Shown here piece by piece: positions 8,741 through 18,203 of a stretch of 33,955 nt of DNA. The notes beneath the pieces are model-generated. The model was not told the origin of the DNA, did no database searches, and saw only the letters and a program-made list of their open reading frames with translations. The position numbers were made by a program, and so were the translations under genes. The stretch is from Betaproteobacteria bacterium RIFCSPLOWO2_12_FULL_62_13. GTDB lineage: Bacteria; Pseudomonadota; Gammaproteobacteria; Burkholderiales; SG8-41. Position 1 is the first letter of the stretch. Each line of letters starts with the position of its first letter. The stretch lies in assembly GCA_001771985.1 (NCBI GenBank), contig MERG01000417.1, positions 1 through 33,955 of the forward strand. The letters run 5' to 3'.

Positions 8741-11196
8741 CGCAGGAACAGAAACAAGGACCTCTGGCCGGGATGCGGGTGATGGATGTGAGTATCATGG
8801 CGGCGGGTCCCTGGACGGGAGCCTTGCTCGGCATGCTCGGGGCTGAAGTGATCAAGGTCGAGCCGCCGGCGGGCGATGGCACCCGCTGGGTGCTGCCGAC
8901 GCAGCGCGGCATGGGCACCAACTTCATCGCGATGAACGTGAACAAGAAGGACATCGTGCTCGATCTGAAGAGTGCCGAAGGGCGTGCCCATGCACTCCAG
9001 CTTGCAGCCACCTGTGATGTCTTCCTTCAAAACCTCCGGGTTGGCGTGATGGAGCGCCTGGGGCTCGACTATGAGTCAGTGCGGCGGGTCAATCCGCGAA
9101 TCGTGTATTGCTCGGTATCCGGCTTCGGTGAAACGGGCCCGCTGGCCAAGGACGGGTGCGCCGATCCGATCATGCAGGCTTTCTCGGGATTCGCGCGCGC
9201 TAACGGCGCGCCGGGCGATACGCTTGAAGCCTTCCGTTTTACCGGATTCATCGATTTGACAACCGCCGCCGTGGCAGCCGAAGCGATCCTTGCTGGGCTG
9301 CTCGAGCGCGAGACGACAGGGGAGGGCCAGAGTGTCGGGGTCTCAATGCTCGAGGCTGCGCTCGAAATCCAGTTCACCCGCATCGCCGAGCTGCTGGGGG
9401 CGGGGCTGGTTCCGATTCCGCGCGGCAGCGAATCACCGGGCATCGTTCCCGATCGGGCATTTCAGGCCCTGGATCATGAGGTTTTTGTCACTGCGCATAA
9501 CGAAGCGGAGTGGGCTGGCTTTTGCCGGGCGATCGAACGCTCCGATCTCGCCCAGGATCCGCGCTTCGCGAATAATCGCTTGCGGGTCGAGCACCGGGGC
9601 GCTTTGCACGCCGAGGTCAAAGCGGTGTTTCGCGCCCGCCCCGCGATCTGGTGGCTGCGCGCGTTGCAGCGGCACGGCGTTCCCAGTGGCCTTGCCTACA
9701 ATTTCGAGACCTTCCGATATCACCGGCAAGTCGTCGAGAACGACATGATTGCGCGGGTCGCCACGCGCGATTGGGGCGAAATATCGGTGGGCGGCGTGCC
9801 ATGGCATTTCTCGCAGTCACCATGCACGGTACGCGCGCCTGCGCGTCCCGGTGAGAACAACGAGGAGGTGCTGGCCCAGCTTGCAGCACACCGGCTCCCC
9901 GCGACCGAGGGGGGTGGCTCGAGCATGCTCCGCGGTTTGCGAGTGGTGGAGTTCGCCGAAGGCGTGGCCGGGCCGCTTGCCGGGCTGCGGCTCAGCGATC
10001 TTGGCGCTGACGTCGTAAAAATCGAGCCTGCCGGCGGCGATTGGCTGCGACGCGCCGCGCCGTCGATTTCCGGCACTGAGATGAGCGCCGCTTTTTTCGA
10101 GCTCAACCGCGGTAAGCGCTCGATCGCACTGGGTCCGGAGTTGCGCGTTGCGCAGCCGCTGCTGCAAAAGCTGCTTGAAACCGCCGACGTGTTCATTACG
10201 GAGCACTCCGAGGAGGGGCTGGCGGCGCTTGGCATAGGAGAGATCGAGCGCGATGCGCTAAACCCGCGCTTGATCGTGATCAGTATCAGTCCGTGGGGCG
10301 AGCGCGGACCGCTCCGCAAGAATAAGGGTTCCGAGCTTACGGCGCAGGCGATGGCGGGATACACGCGCTATCTGGGCAGGCACGGTGAGCCGGCGCGAAG
10401 ACTGGGAGCGGATGTCGCATCGGCAGCAACCGGTATCTTCGCATGCCAGGCCATATTTGCCGCGCTGTTGTGGCGCAAGCGCAACGGCAAGGGGCAGAGA
10501 ATCTCCCTGTCGCTGCTTAATTCGCTGCTCGCGATGAAAAGCATTCACCTGGCTGCGCAGTCTGATCCCGACTGCTATTCGGGCCCCCGAGCCGGCGCCG
10601 CTAATTATCCGCCAGACCTCGGGTGGAAAACCGCCGATCAAAGGATCTACTTCATATTTGGCGGCTCGGTTGGGGCCGAAGGCCGGCCCGGTTGGGCACG
10701 CTTTGTCGAGGAGGTCGGGTTGTCACACTTGCTCGATGATGAGCGGTTTGACAAGACGGGGCGCAATTCGACCGGCCACGGTGTAGATGCGCACGAACTC
10801 AAATCCGAATATGAGCGGGCATTCGCGCAATACCCCGCCGAGCAACTGGTGGCGATCATCAAGAAATACACCGGTAGCGCTGCCGTCTATCAGCGCGCGG
10901 ACGAAGGCATCGAACATCAGCAAACGCAGGCGCTCAATATTGCGCGAAGTGTATCGTGCGATGAAGGTGCGCAGGTCAAGGTGCGGGCCTTTCCGGCACG
11001 ATTCTCGAAGTTGTCTCCACAGATCAAGGGCGTGGCGCCGCAGCCCGGCGAGCACACTGCCATGGTAGGCGCAGAGCTCGGTTTGACGGTTGATCTGCTC
11101 GAGTCCATGCGTGCGCGAGGCGGACTTGGAGGCGCCGGGCCGACCGCGATATCTGCATTATTGAGTGCTGAAACCAAGAGTTCCACCGTCGTCTAA
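8737..11196 (+). CDS. Tandem-fused family III (CaiB/BaiF) CoA-transferase, two domains
   Basis: 819 aa. Domain 1 GMRVMDVSIMAAGPWTGALLGMLGAEVIKVEPPAGDGTR; domain 2 GLRVVEFAEGVAGPLAGLRLSDLGADVVKIEPAGGDWLRR. GTG start overlaps the upstream TGA. Confidence 0.92.
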   Translation: MTQEQKQGPLAGMRVMDVSIMAAGPWTGALLGMLGAEVIKVEPPAGDGTRWVLPTQRGMGTNFIAMNVNKKDIVLDLKSAEGRAHALQLAATCDVFLQNLRVGVMERLGLDYESVRRVNPRIVYCSVSGFGETGPLAKDGCADPIMQAFSGFARANGAPGDTLEAFRFTGFIDLTTAAVAAEAILAGLLERETTGEGQSVGVSMLEAALEIQFTRIAELLGAGLVPIPRGSESPGIVPDRAFQALDHEVFVTAHNEAEWAGFCRAIERSDLAQDPRFANNRLRVEHRGALHAEVKAVFRARPAIWWLRALQRHGVPSGLAYNFETFRYHRQVVENDMIARVATRDWGEISVGGVPWHFSQSPCTVRAPARPGENNEEVLAQLAAHRLPATEGGGSSMLRGLRVVEFAEGVAGPLAGLRLSDLGADVVKIEPAGGDWLRRAAPSISGTEMSAAFFELNRGKRSIALGPELRVAQPLLQKLLETADVFITEHSEEGLAALGIGEIERDALNPRLIVISISPWGERGPLRKNKGSELTAQAMAGYTRYLGRHGEPARRLGADVASAATGIFACQAIFAALLWRKRNGKGQRISLSLLNSLLAMKSIHLAAQSDPDCYSGPRAGAANYPPDLGWKTADQRIYFIFGGSVGAEGRPGWARFVEEVGLSHLLDDERFDKTGRNSTGHGVDAHELKSEYERAFAQYPAEQLVAIIKKYTGSAAVYQRADEGIEHQQTQALNIARSVSCDEGAQVKVRAFPARFSKLSPQIKGVAPQPGEHTAMVGAELGLTVDLLESMRARGGLGGAGPTAISALLSAETKSSTVV

Positions 11197-11224
11197 CCAA
11201 AACCACCATTTTGAGGAGCTCGTC

Positions 11225-12196
11225 ATGCGTCGCCTGGTCCTCCTGACATTTGCATCGCTCGCGTTGATCGCCGGTAGCGTCGCCTGGGGCCAGACGTACC
11301 CCAATCGACCTATCCGCTTTGTAGTGGGCTTCTCGCCTGGGGGGACGGCAGATGTGATCGCAAGGGCCGTGGCCGCCGAGTTACAGCGCCAAATGGGCAC
11401 CAACATTGTGGTGGACAACCGCCCTGGAGCAGGCGGCGTGATCGCCAACGATATCGTTGCAAAGGCTGAGCCTGATGGGTATACAGTGCTTTGCATTTCA
11501 TCCTCATTTGTAGCCGGTGTAGCTATTCGCACCAAGCTGCCTTTCGATCCGCAGAAGGACTTCGCACCGATTACGCTTTTCGCAACGGGAGTCCCCAATG
11601 TGTTGGTTGTCAATCCGGCATTTCCCGGGAAGTCGATACAGGACTTGATCGCCTTGGCCAAAAACAAGGACAAGCCGGTGACCTACGGTTCACCGGGGAT
11701 CGGATCGGTGCAACATTTCGTGGCCGAATTGTTCAACCTTCGAGCCGGAATACGTTTGGTGCACGTGCCATACAAGGGCCAGGCCCCGGCGTTAAACGCG
11801 CTCCTCGGTGGAGAAATCCAGGTAGTGTTCCTTCAGCCGCCCGGCGGTGTGGATCACATCAAAGCCGGCAAGCTGCGAGCGCTGGCCTTTGCCGGTTCCT
11901 CCCGCTGGTCGGGCCTGCCACAGGTGCCGACGGTCGCCGAATCCGGCGTTCCCGAGTTTCAGCTAAAGGGGCCCTTCGAAGGCTTGCTTGCTCCGGCAAG
12001 AATACCCAGAGAGATTGTCACAAAGATCCACACCGGGATGCGAAAGGCGCTGGCGACACCCCGGTTACGGAAGTTTTTCAGCGTCAGTGGCTGGGAAGGT
12101 GACGGGAGAGGTCCGGAGGAGTTTCGCAATTTCCTCAACGAGGAGTTGAAGAGGTACGCGGAGATCGCGCGCGCGGCAAAGATCAGGGCCGAATGA
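11225..12196 (+). CDS. Tripartite tricarboxylate transporter (Bug/TctC-like) solute-binding protein
   Basis: Signal peptide, then YPNRPIRFVVGFSPGGTADVIAR, VVDNRPGAGGVIANDIVAKAEPDGYT, VHVPYKGQAPALNALLGGEI. Confidence 0.92.
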   Translation: MRRLVLLTFASLALIAGSVAWGQTYPNRPIRFVVGFSPGGTADVIARAVAAELQRQMGTNIVVDNRPGAGGVIANDIVAKAEPDGYTVLCISSSFVAGVAIRTKLPFDPQKDFAPITLFATGVPNVLVVNPAFPGKSIQDLIALAKNKDKPVTYGSPGIGSVQHFVAELFNLRAGIRLVHVPYKGQAPALNALLGGEIQVVFLQPPGGVDHIKAGKLRALAFAGSSRWSGLPQVPTVAESGVPEFQLKGPFEGLLAPARIPREIVTKIHTGMRKALATPRLRKFFSVSGWEGDGRGPEEFRNFLNEELKRYAEIARAAKIRAE

Positions 12197-12356
12197 TGCG
12201 TTATATCTGTCTGTACGGTGCGAAATATCTTTGGCCTTGTTCGTAATCATGACCGAGGGTTTCGGGGTCGGTCAGTACTTGTTGCATGGTCTTGAACAAG
12301 CAGATCTACGCAGAAAGTGTCAGTCCAAATACATCGAAGAGTCTGGAGGTGACAAT

Positions 12357-13322
12357 ATGACGCTCAACGCCAGCTGGATTTCGCTGCTGCTATCGGTTCT
12401 TTCATTAGGTCTCACACCCGCCGCATTCGCTCAAAACTTTCCTGTCAAGCCGATCCGAATTCTTATCGGAGGTGGTACGGATGTCGTCGTGCGCGTTCTC
12501 GGCACTAAACTTACCGAGGCATGGGGCCAGCAGATCGTAGTCGACAACCGTCCCGGCGCCGGTGGAACCATCGCCGCGGAGATTGCGGCTCAGTCGCCAC
12601 CCGATGGATACACCTTGCTGCTCGCAGCGCCCACGTTCGCTATGAATGCGGCCTGGCGTACCACGTCGTATGACCACGTGAAGGATTTTTCGGCAGTGGT
12701 TCAGATCGCTTCTTTAACACCCTTCATCCTGGTGGTGCATCCTTCGCTGCCGGTGCGCTCGGTCCAGGACCTCATAGCGCTCGCGAAGTCAAGACCGGGC
12801 GAGCTGAATTTTTCATCTTCCCAAAGCGGCGGTCCAACGCATCTATCTGCCGAACTGTTCAAGCACATGGCGCGCATCGACATTGTGCATGTGCCGTACA
12901 AGGGCGTAACCAATGCCATTCTCGGCGTCATAACCGGCGAGGTGCAACTGATGTTCCCGGTGGCGCCCCCTACGTTACCCCATATCAAATCGGGAAAATT
13001 GCGGGCGCTTGCGGTCACCACCCCCAAGCGTACGCGGATTGCGCCCGAATTGCCGACGGTAGCCGAATCAGGATTGCCTGGTTATGAAGTGACCGGCTGG
13101 AATGGCTTGGTGGCCCCCGCTGGAACGCCGAAGTTCGTCGTCGCAAAGATCAATGCCGAAGTCTTGCGTTTATTGAAGCAGACGGATATACAGAAGGCGC
13201 TCGAGACAAATGGATTTCAAGCGGCAAGCCACAACACACCTGAGCAATTCGGCGAGTTTATCAAACGTGAAATTGAAAAATGGGCGAAGCTCATCAAAGA
13301 ATCGGGAACAAGAATCCATTAG
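12357..13322 (+). CDS. Bug/TctC-like solute-binding protein with a shortened first ligand loop
   Basis: Signal peptide; FPVKPIRILIGGGTDVVVRVLGTKL; VVDNRPGAGGTIAAEIAAQSPPDGYT; VHVPYKGVTNAILGVITGEV. Confidence 0.9.
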   Translation: MTLNASWISLLLSVLSLGLTPAAFAQNFPVKPIRILIGGGTDVVVRVLGTKLTEAWGQQIVVDNRPGAGGTIAAEIAAQSPPDGYTLLLAAPTFAMNAAWRTTSYDHVKDFSAVVQIASLTPFILVVHPSLPVRSVQDLIALAKSRPGELNFSSSQSGGPTHLSAELFKHMARIDIVHVPYKGVTNAILGVITGEVQLMFPVAPPTLPHIKSGKLRALAVTTPKRTRIAPELPTVAESGLPGYEVTGWNGLVAPAGTPKFVVAKINAEVLRLLKQTDIQKALETNGFQAASHNTPEQFGEFIKREIEKWAKLIKESGTRIH

Positions 13323-13326
13323 TCGC

Positions 13327-13348
13327 TTGTCCGACCCGAGGCGGACAA
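13327..13348. promoter_or_regulatory. Intergenic inverted repeat TTGTCCG-ACCCGAGG-CGGACAA (possible attenuator/terminator-like hairpin)
   Basis: 7-bp perfect stem between a Bug gene stop and the next thiolase; no T-tract follows. Confidence 0.35.
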
Positions 13349-13380
13349 ACTCCGGGGAGTAAGAATGAGGACGCAATAAG

Positions 13381-14541
13381 ATGACGGAAGCGGCACGGGC
13401 GTTGCATGACAAGACTGCGGTATGCGGCGTGGGTTTGCTGATCGGCAATTATCCAAACCGTACGGTGCTGTCGCTGGCGGTCGAAGCCTATCAGCTCGCG
13501 CTTGCTGATGCAGGCATTAAGCGCGAGGACATCGACGGCATAATGATGCTGTCAACGGGTCCGGACTATGACCGCTTTCTCGAGGCGGTCGGGACCGATG
13601 TCCGTTTCGCCAACGAGGGCTGGCATCATGGTCGCTTCATTGTGCCGATAGTGCAGCACGCGGCGATGGTCGTGGCGACGGGCATGGCGAAAGCGGTAGC
13701 CATCGTTCATGGCAGCCGGCGCCGTGCCATCGGCCAAGTCGCCGACCACGAAATGTGGCGGCAGGGGCTTGGGCCGCATGGCGAGAGCCCTGCCTATGGA
13801 GCACTTGGGCCGGTTTTCGGTGCTGCGCTGGCGGCGCAGCGCTACTTCCACATGTACGGGGGCGGCAACGAGGATCTCGCCCCGATCGCTGTCGCCTTCC
13901 GCAGCCACGCGCGGCTCAATTCGTTGGCGCTGCGGCGCGATCCGATGACAATCGAGGAATATCTGAATTCGCGCTGGATCGTTGAGCCGCTGCGCCTGTT
14001 GGATTGCTGTCAGGTTAACGATAACGCTGCGTGCATCATAATCACCTCGGCTGAGCGCGCGCGTGACTGCAAGAAGCCGCCGGTTTACATCTCCGGCATG
14101 CAGGGAGTGCATGCCGGCCCGCAGTTTCACAATCTGACGCTGCCCGGTCTTGGTGTTGCACAGCAAGAAGTCTACAAATACAAGCCGACGAAGGATGACC
14201 TGTACGCATATCAAATGGCGGACATTACGCAAGAAGATGTCGACGTGCTGATTACCTATGACGCGTTCTCGCCGCTGGTGCTGTTTGGGCTGGAGCGCTT
14301 CGGTTTCTGCGGAGCGGGCGAGGCGCGCGAGTTTGTGAAAAATGGCCGCATCGAGGTGGGCGGCGCGCTGCCAGTCAACACTTCGGGCGGCCTGCTTTCC
14401 GAGGGGCACGCGGCCGGCTGGAATCTCCATATCGAGGCCGTGCGTCAGCTCAGGCATGAGTGCGGAGAGCGCCAAGTCAAGGACGCGGAGATCGTTCAAT
14501 ATGCCAGCTTCCTCGGTGAATCGGTGATCTACAGGAGGTGA
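13381..14541 (+). CDS. Thiolase-like protein, copy 2
   Basis: Very similar to the 6087-7247 product (shared GMQGVHAGPQFHNLTLPGLGVAQQ and GESPAYGAL). Confidence 0.87.
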   Translation: MTEAARALHDKTAVCGVGLLIGNYPNRTVLSLAVEAYQLALADAGIKREDIDGIMMLSTGPDYDRFLEAVGTDVRFANEGWHHGRFIVPIVQHAAMVVATGMAKAVAIVHGSRRRAIGQVADHEMWRQGLGPHGESPAYGALGPVFGAALAAQRYFHMYGGGNEDLAPIAVAFRSHARLNSLALRRDPMTIEEYLNSRWIVEPLRLLDCCQVNDNAACIIITSAERARDCKKPPVYISGMQGVHAGPQFHNLTLPGLGVAQQEVYKYKPTKDDLYAYQMADITQEDVDVLITYDAFSPLVLFGLERFGFCGAGEAREFVKNGRIEVGGALPVNTSGGLLSEGHAAGWNLHIEAVRQLRHECGERQVKDAEIVQYASFLGESVIYRR

Positions 14542-14640
14542 CTACGAGATCTCGAACGATGCCGAGTGGAGAGGCCGCCGCCTCAATCTTCCAGACTGGG
14601 CGCGTTTACTGAGCATTGCGGAAATGGATGACAATGCTCA

Positions 14641-14680
14641 GCCCTCATCCCCGGCCCTCTCTCCCGAGGGGAGAAGGGTG
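14641..14680. repeat. Dispersed GC-rich intergenic repeat, copy 2
   Basis: GCCCTCATCCCCGGCCCTCTCTCCCGAGGGGAGAAGGGTG; shared core with 1301-1342. Confidence 0.5.
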
Positions 14681-14827
14681 ATTCGAGGCGCAAATGGCTT
14701 GTCACCCATTTACGCAAAACTCAATAGAAGTGAGGCTCGGCATAGCGATCGGGGCCGGATACGAAGACAATCCCGAGACAATCGCGCCGAGCCCGGTTTT
14801 GCCTGTAACGCCTTTAAGGAGGTTCCC

Positions 14828-15865
14828 ATGTCCGATGTCGTCAGTTCTACAGCAAACAACGAAGGTCTGCTGGATGCCGACACGCCCGGTACCGTGCGCA
14901 TGACGGTCGCGGCGGCCACGGAGCTCGGCCTGAAGGCGTTGCGCCGCATTGGTTATTCCGAGGATGAAGTGAAAATCATCATCGATCACCTCATCGACAA
15001 TGCACTATGTGGTTACAAGTTTGCCGGCCTGCCGCGCATTCTCGCGTTTGCCCAGTCAGACCGGAACTGGAAGCCGCGCTTCCCCGTCAAGGTCACGCAC
15101 GAAACTCCGGTATCCGCCTCGATTGACGGTGGCAATAACATCGGCTACATCGCAGCCTTGCGCGCGACCGAAATTGCGATCGAAAAAGCCACACGCAGCG
15201 GAGTTTCCATCGTCGGCGTCTACAACAGTTATTACAGCGGGCGAAACGCTTACTACGCTGAGAAGATTACGAGGGCGGGATTCGTCACTATTCACACGGC
15301 GACCGCCATTCCTCGAGTGGTGCCGCCGGGGGGAGCCAGGCCTGCACTCGGTCCCAACCCGATTTGTATTGGTTTCCCCTCCACCAACGGCCCCGTAATC
15401 CTGGACATGGGCACGGCGTCGGTCATGTGGGGCGAGGTGGTGCTGTTTGCCCATATCGGCAAAGAGCTTCCTGACGGCGTCGGCTTCGATGCCGCTGGCC
15501 GGCCTACCCGCGATGCGAGGGAAGCGCTCCTTGGCGGCGTCGCGCCGTTCGGCGGACACAGGGGATATGGGTTGTCCTTCGCGATTCAGGCCTTGGGCTT
15601 GCTGGCGGGTTCGGCCATGGCGGCCGGTAACGTGCAGGACTTCGCATTCTTCTTCCTGGTGATCAGTCCAAATCTGCTGATCCCTGGCGACCGGTTTCCG
15701 GAACAAATGACCGAGCTCGTGAGGCGGATCAAAGGCACACCCCGGCAGCCGGGCGTTGAAGAAATCCGCATTCCGTCGGAGCGCGCATTTCGCGAGCGCG
15801 AGCGACGGCGTCTGGAGGGCATCGTGATCGATCGTAGTGTGGTCGATTCACTGCGGGCGCTGTGA
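14828..15865 (+). CDS. Ldh family oxidoreductase, copy 2
   Basis: LDADTPGTVRMTVAAATELGLKALRRIGYSEDEVKIIIDHLIDNALCGYKFAGLPRI parallels copy 1. Strong RBS AAGGAGG before ATG 14828; the track ORF start at 14624 is probably upstream read-through. Confidence 0.88.
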   Translation: MSDVVSSTANNEGLLDADTPGTVRMTVAAATELGLKALRRIGYSEDEVKIIIDHLIDNALCGYKFAGLPRILAFAQSDRNWKPRFPVKVTHETPVSASIDGGNNIGYIAALRATEIAIEKATRSGVSIVGVYNSYYSGRNAYYAEKITRAGFVTIHTATAIPRVVPPGGARPALGPNPICIGFPSTNGPVILDMGTASVMWGEVVLFAHIGKELPDGVGFDAAGRPTRDAREALLGGVAPFGGHRGYGLSFAIQALGLLAGSAMAAGNVQDFAFFFLVISPNLLIPGDRFPEQMTELVRRIKGTPRQPGVEEIRIPSERAFRERERRRLEGIVIDRSVVDSLRAL

Positions 15866-16134
15866 CTAATGCCCAAGGTGGGCAAGGTAATTATGGATGT
15901 CGGCATACGCACCGATGGTTTTTGAAGGGGGCGCACTCAATAATCAAGTGCAACACCCTGAAAGCAGCAATGTGTTGCGGTCGGAAAGATTTAGAAGCAG
16001 TTGAAGCCCGACGAGCGCGCGAATCGCACCAAGGAGAGGGAATGCCATAGCCGGACTTCAAGGAAAATGAGTTCGTCTACAACTACCATCTTGAGCCTTC
16101 CGTACACGCCGTCGACCGCGCATGGCAGGGGCGC

Positions 16135-16405
16135 CTATTCGATTGCAAATCAAGGGGCTGAACTCGTTCGCGCACACCGAGCAGCGCCTTCTGCGCGCAT
16201 TGCAGTGCCCTAAGTTCAACATTCACGGGATGCGTCACGCCGACCCCAATCACTTCATGCCTGCCGGAGTGAAGCCGCGCTCTCGCACCGATTGCACCGG
16301 CTGCGGGCCCTTGGCGTCATCAAACGTGTGGCGCGTTCTTACCGCCTAAAGTATTCCGCAAGTCAGACGATCCCAACCGCGGCTAGACAGGTTGGCAAGG
16401 TTTAA
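16135..16405 (+). pseudogene. Decayed coding fragment (frame-shifted, winged-helix-like C-terminus)
   Basis: KGLNSFAHTEQRLLRALQCPKFNIHGMRHADPNHF in one frame, then SEAALSHRLHRLRALGVIKRVARSYRLKYS to a TAA in another. Confidence 0.4.
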
Positions 16406-16509
16406 CGAGGCACATGGCAGTATGATAAAAGCAAAAGGTACTATGAGATCTTCGTCAGATCGCTACTCCCGCGTTGTGTTACAAGATGCATATTGTGGTG
16501 GAGGATGCT

Positions 16510-18129
16510 ATGCCTAGGACCTTGATCGTCGACCCGACCGCGCCGTGCCTGAACCAGCCGCAGCAGTTGGGGCGCACGCTCGATGGGCTCACCGGAAAAG
16601 TGGTTGGCTTCATCGACGACTCGAAGCCCAACTTTAATCACCTTGTCGATGACCTTGCGGAACTGCTGGTCAACAGGTATGGCGCCAGCAAAGTGATCAA
16701 GCGCCGCAAGCGTGTGTCTTCACATCCGGCGTCCGACACGGTGATCACAGAGCTGGTCGAGCAGTGCGACATGGTGATCACCGGATCGGGTGATTGAGGG
16801 GCGTGCACGTCGTGGAGTGTCCACGACAGTGTAGAGGTGGCGAAGCGCGGGCCCGCGGCAGTCGCGATCTGCTCGACCGCGTTCGCGGCGCTGGGGCGCG
16901 CTCAAGCGACGGCGTTGGGCTATCCGGAGCTGCCGATTGCGGTCATCCCGCATCCTTTCGGATCGCGCACTCGCGACGAAGTGCGGCAGCTTGCCGAGCA
17001 GTGTATCGGCGAAATTGTTCGGCTCGTGTGCGAAGCCGGACCGCGCGATTCGTCAGTTGTCCCGAATCGTTCATCGCTGACCGAGCGCGCTGCACTGATC
17101 AAGGTGCCTGGTGACCTCGACGGGCTCTACAGTCTTTTCCGCGAGCGGCATTGGGGCGACGGGCTGCCGGTGGTTCCGCCGACGACCGAGCGCGTGGAGC
17201 GTATGCTGTGCCACAGCCACCGTGCCGCCACAGAAGTCGTTGCGACGGTAGCGCCAGGTTTCGGGGCCGCAACCATCGAGCGCATCGCAGCCAATGCCGT
17301 GCTGGCGGGCTGCGACCCCGAGTATCTACCAGTCCTTATCGCTGCGGTCGAAGCAGTTGCGGAACCTAGGTTCAACTTGCAGGGCATACAGGTGACGACG
17401 AATCCCGCCGCGCCGTGGCTCATCGTCAATGGGCCGATTGGCAAGCGGCTGGGGGTTAACAGCGGTGTCAACTGCCTTGGCCAAGGCACATGTGCGAACG
17501 CAACACTCGGTCGGGCGCTGCGGCTGATCCTACAGAACATCGGCGGCGCGCTGCCGGGCGAGATGGACCGCGCGACACAAGGGCAGCCGGGCAAATACAC
17601 GTTCTGCTGCGCCGAGAACGAGGAAATGAATCCGTGGGAGCCGCTGCACGTCGAGCGCGGTTTTGCGCCCGAATGCAGCGCGATCACTGTCGTTGGCGGC
17701 GCCTCGGGCACGCTAAACATGAACACCCACGCAAAGGACGCAGATGACTTACTACGCGTGATCGCGGACACAATGGCTCACCCGACGAGCAACGACTACT
17801 GGACGGGCGGTGAGCCATGGCTTGTGCTTGCGCCCGAGCACGCGGAGATTCTCAAGCGCGCCGGGTTAAGCAAGTCGGACGTCAAGCGCCGCCTCTGGGA
17901 GCAGTCGAAGATGCCAGCGGGACGAATGGCGGCGAAAGATCGTCTACGCACAGGAGACGCGCGGCGCGCGGAGTTGGGCGAAATCGGCCCGGACACGATG
18001 CTGCCGATTTCAACCCAGCCTGAACTGATCGGGATAGTCGTCGCCGGTGGCCCCGGAACGCACTCCGTTTATGTCCCGACCTACGGCAACAGCCGATCGG
18101 TCACGCGGAAAGTGGTGTGTAATGCGTAA
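16510..18129 (+). CDS. UGSC-type selenoprotein fused to DGLPVVPPT domain, copy 1 (in-frame UGA = Sec at 16795-16797)
   Basis: Track ORFs 16474-16797 and 16837-18129 are in the same frame with only one TGA between them. Read-through gives ...CDMVITGSGD-U-GACTSWSVHDSVEVAKRGPAAVAICSTAFAALGRAQATALGYPELPIAVIPHPFG...DGLPVVPPTTERV.... Start may also be 16474 or 16486. Confidence 0.85.
16804..16833 (+). promoter_or_regulatory. Candidate bacterial SECIS element, copy 1
   Basis: Upper stem GTCGTGGA (16809-16816), loop GTG, TCCACGAC (16820-16827). Bulged A at 16828, lower stem TGCAC (16804-16808) with GTGTA (16829-16833). Begins 7 nt after the UGA. Confidence 0.75.
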
Positions 18130-18203
18130 TGAATCTTCATGTCGGTTTCTCGCCTTGGTGAATTCCCAATACCGTCCGCGCTCTATACTGCTTCAACATA
18201 CCT

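Noticed and set aside
13552-14499. Minus-strand ORF (315 aa), with a similar one at 6255-6836
   Set aside because: Antisense to the thiolase paralogs; their mutual similarity merely reflects the duplicated sense genes.
16795-16797. Simple nonsense mutation or gene end at TGA
   Set aside because: The second paralog has TGA at the same codon, coding conservation continues after it, and a covarying hairpin follows at fixed spacing.
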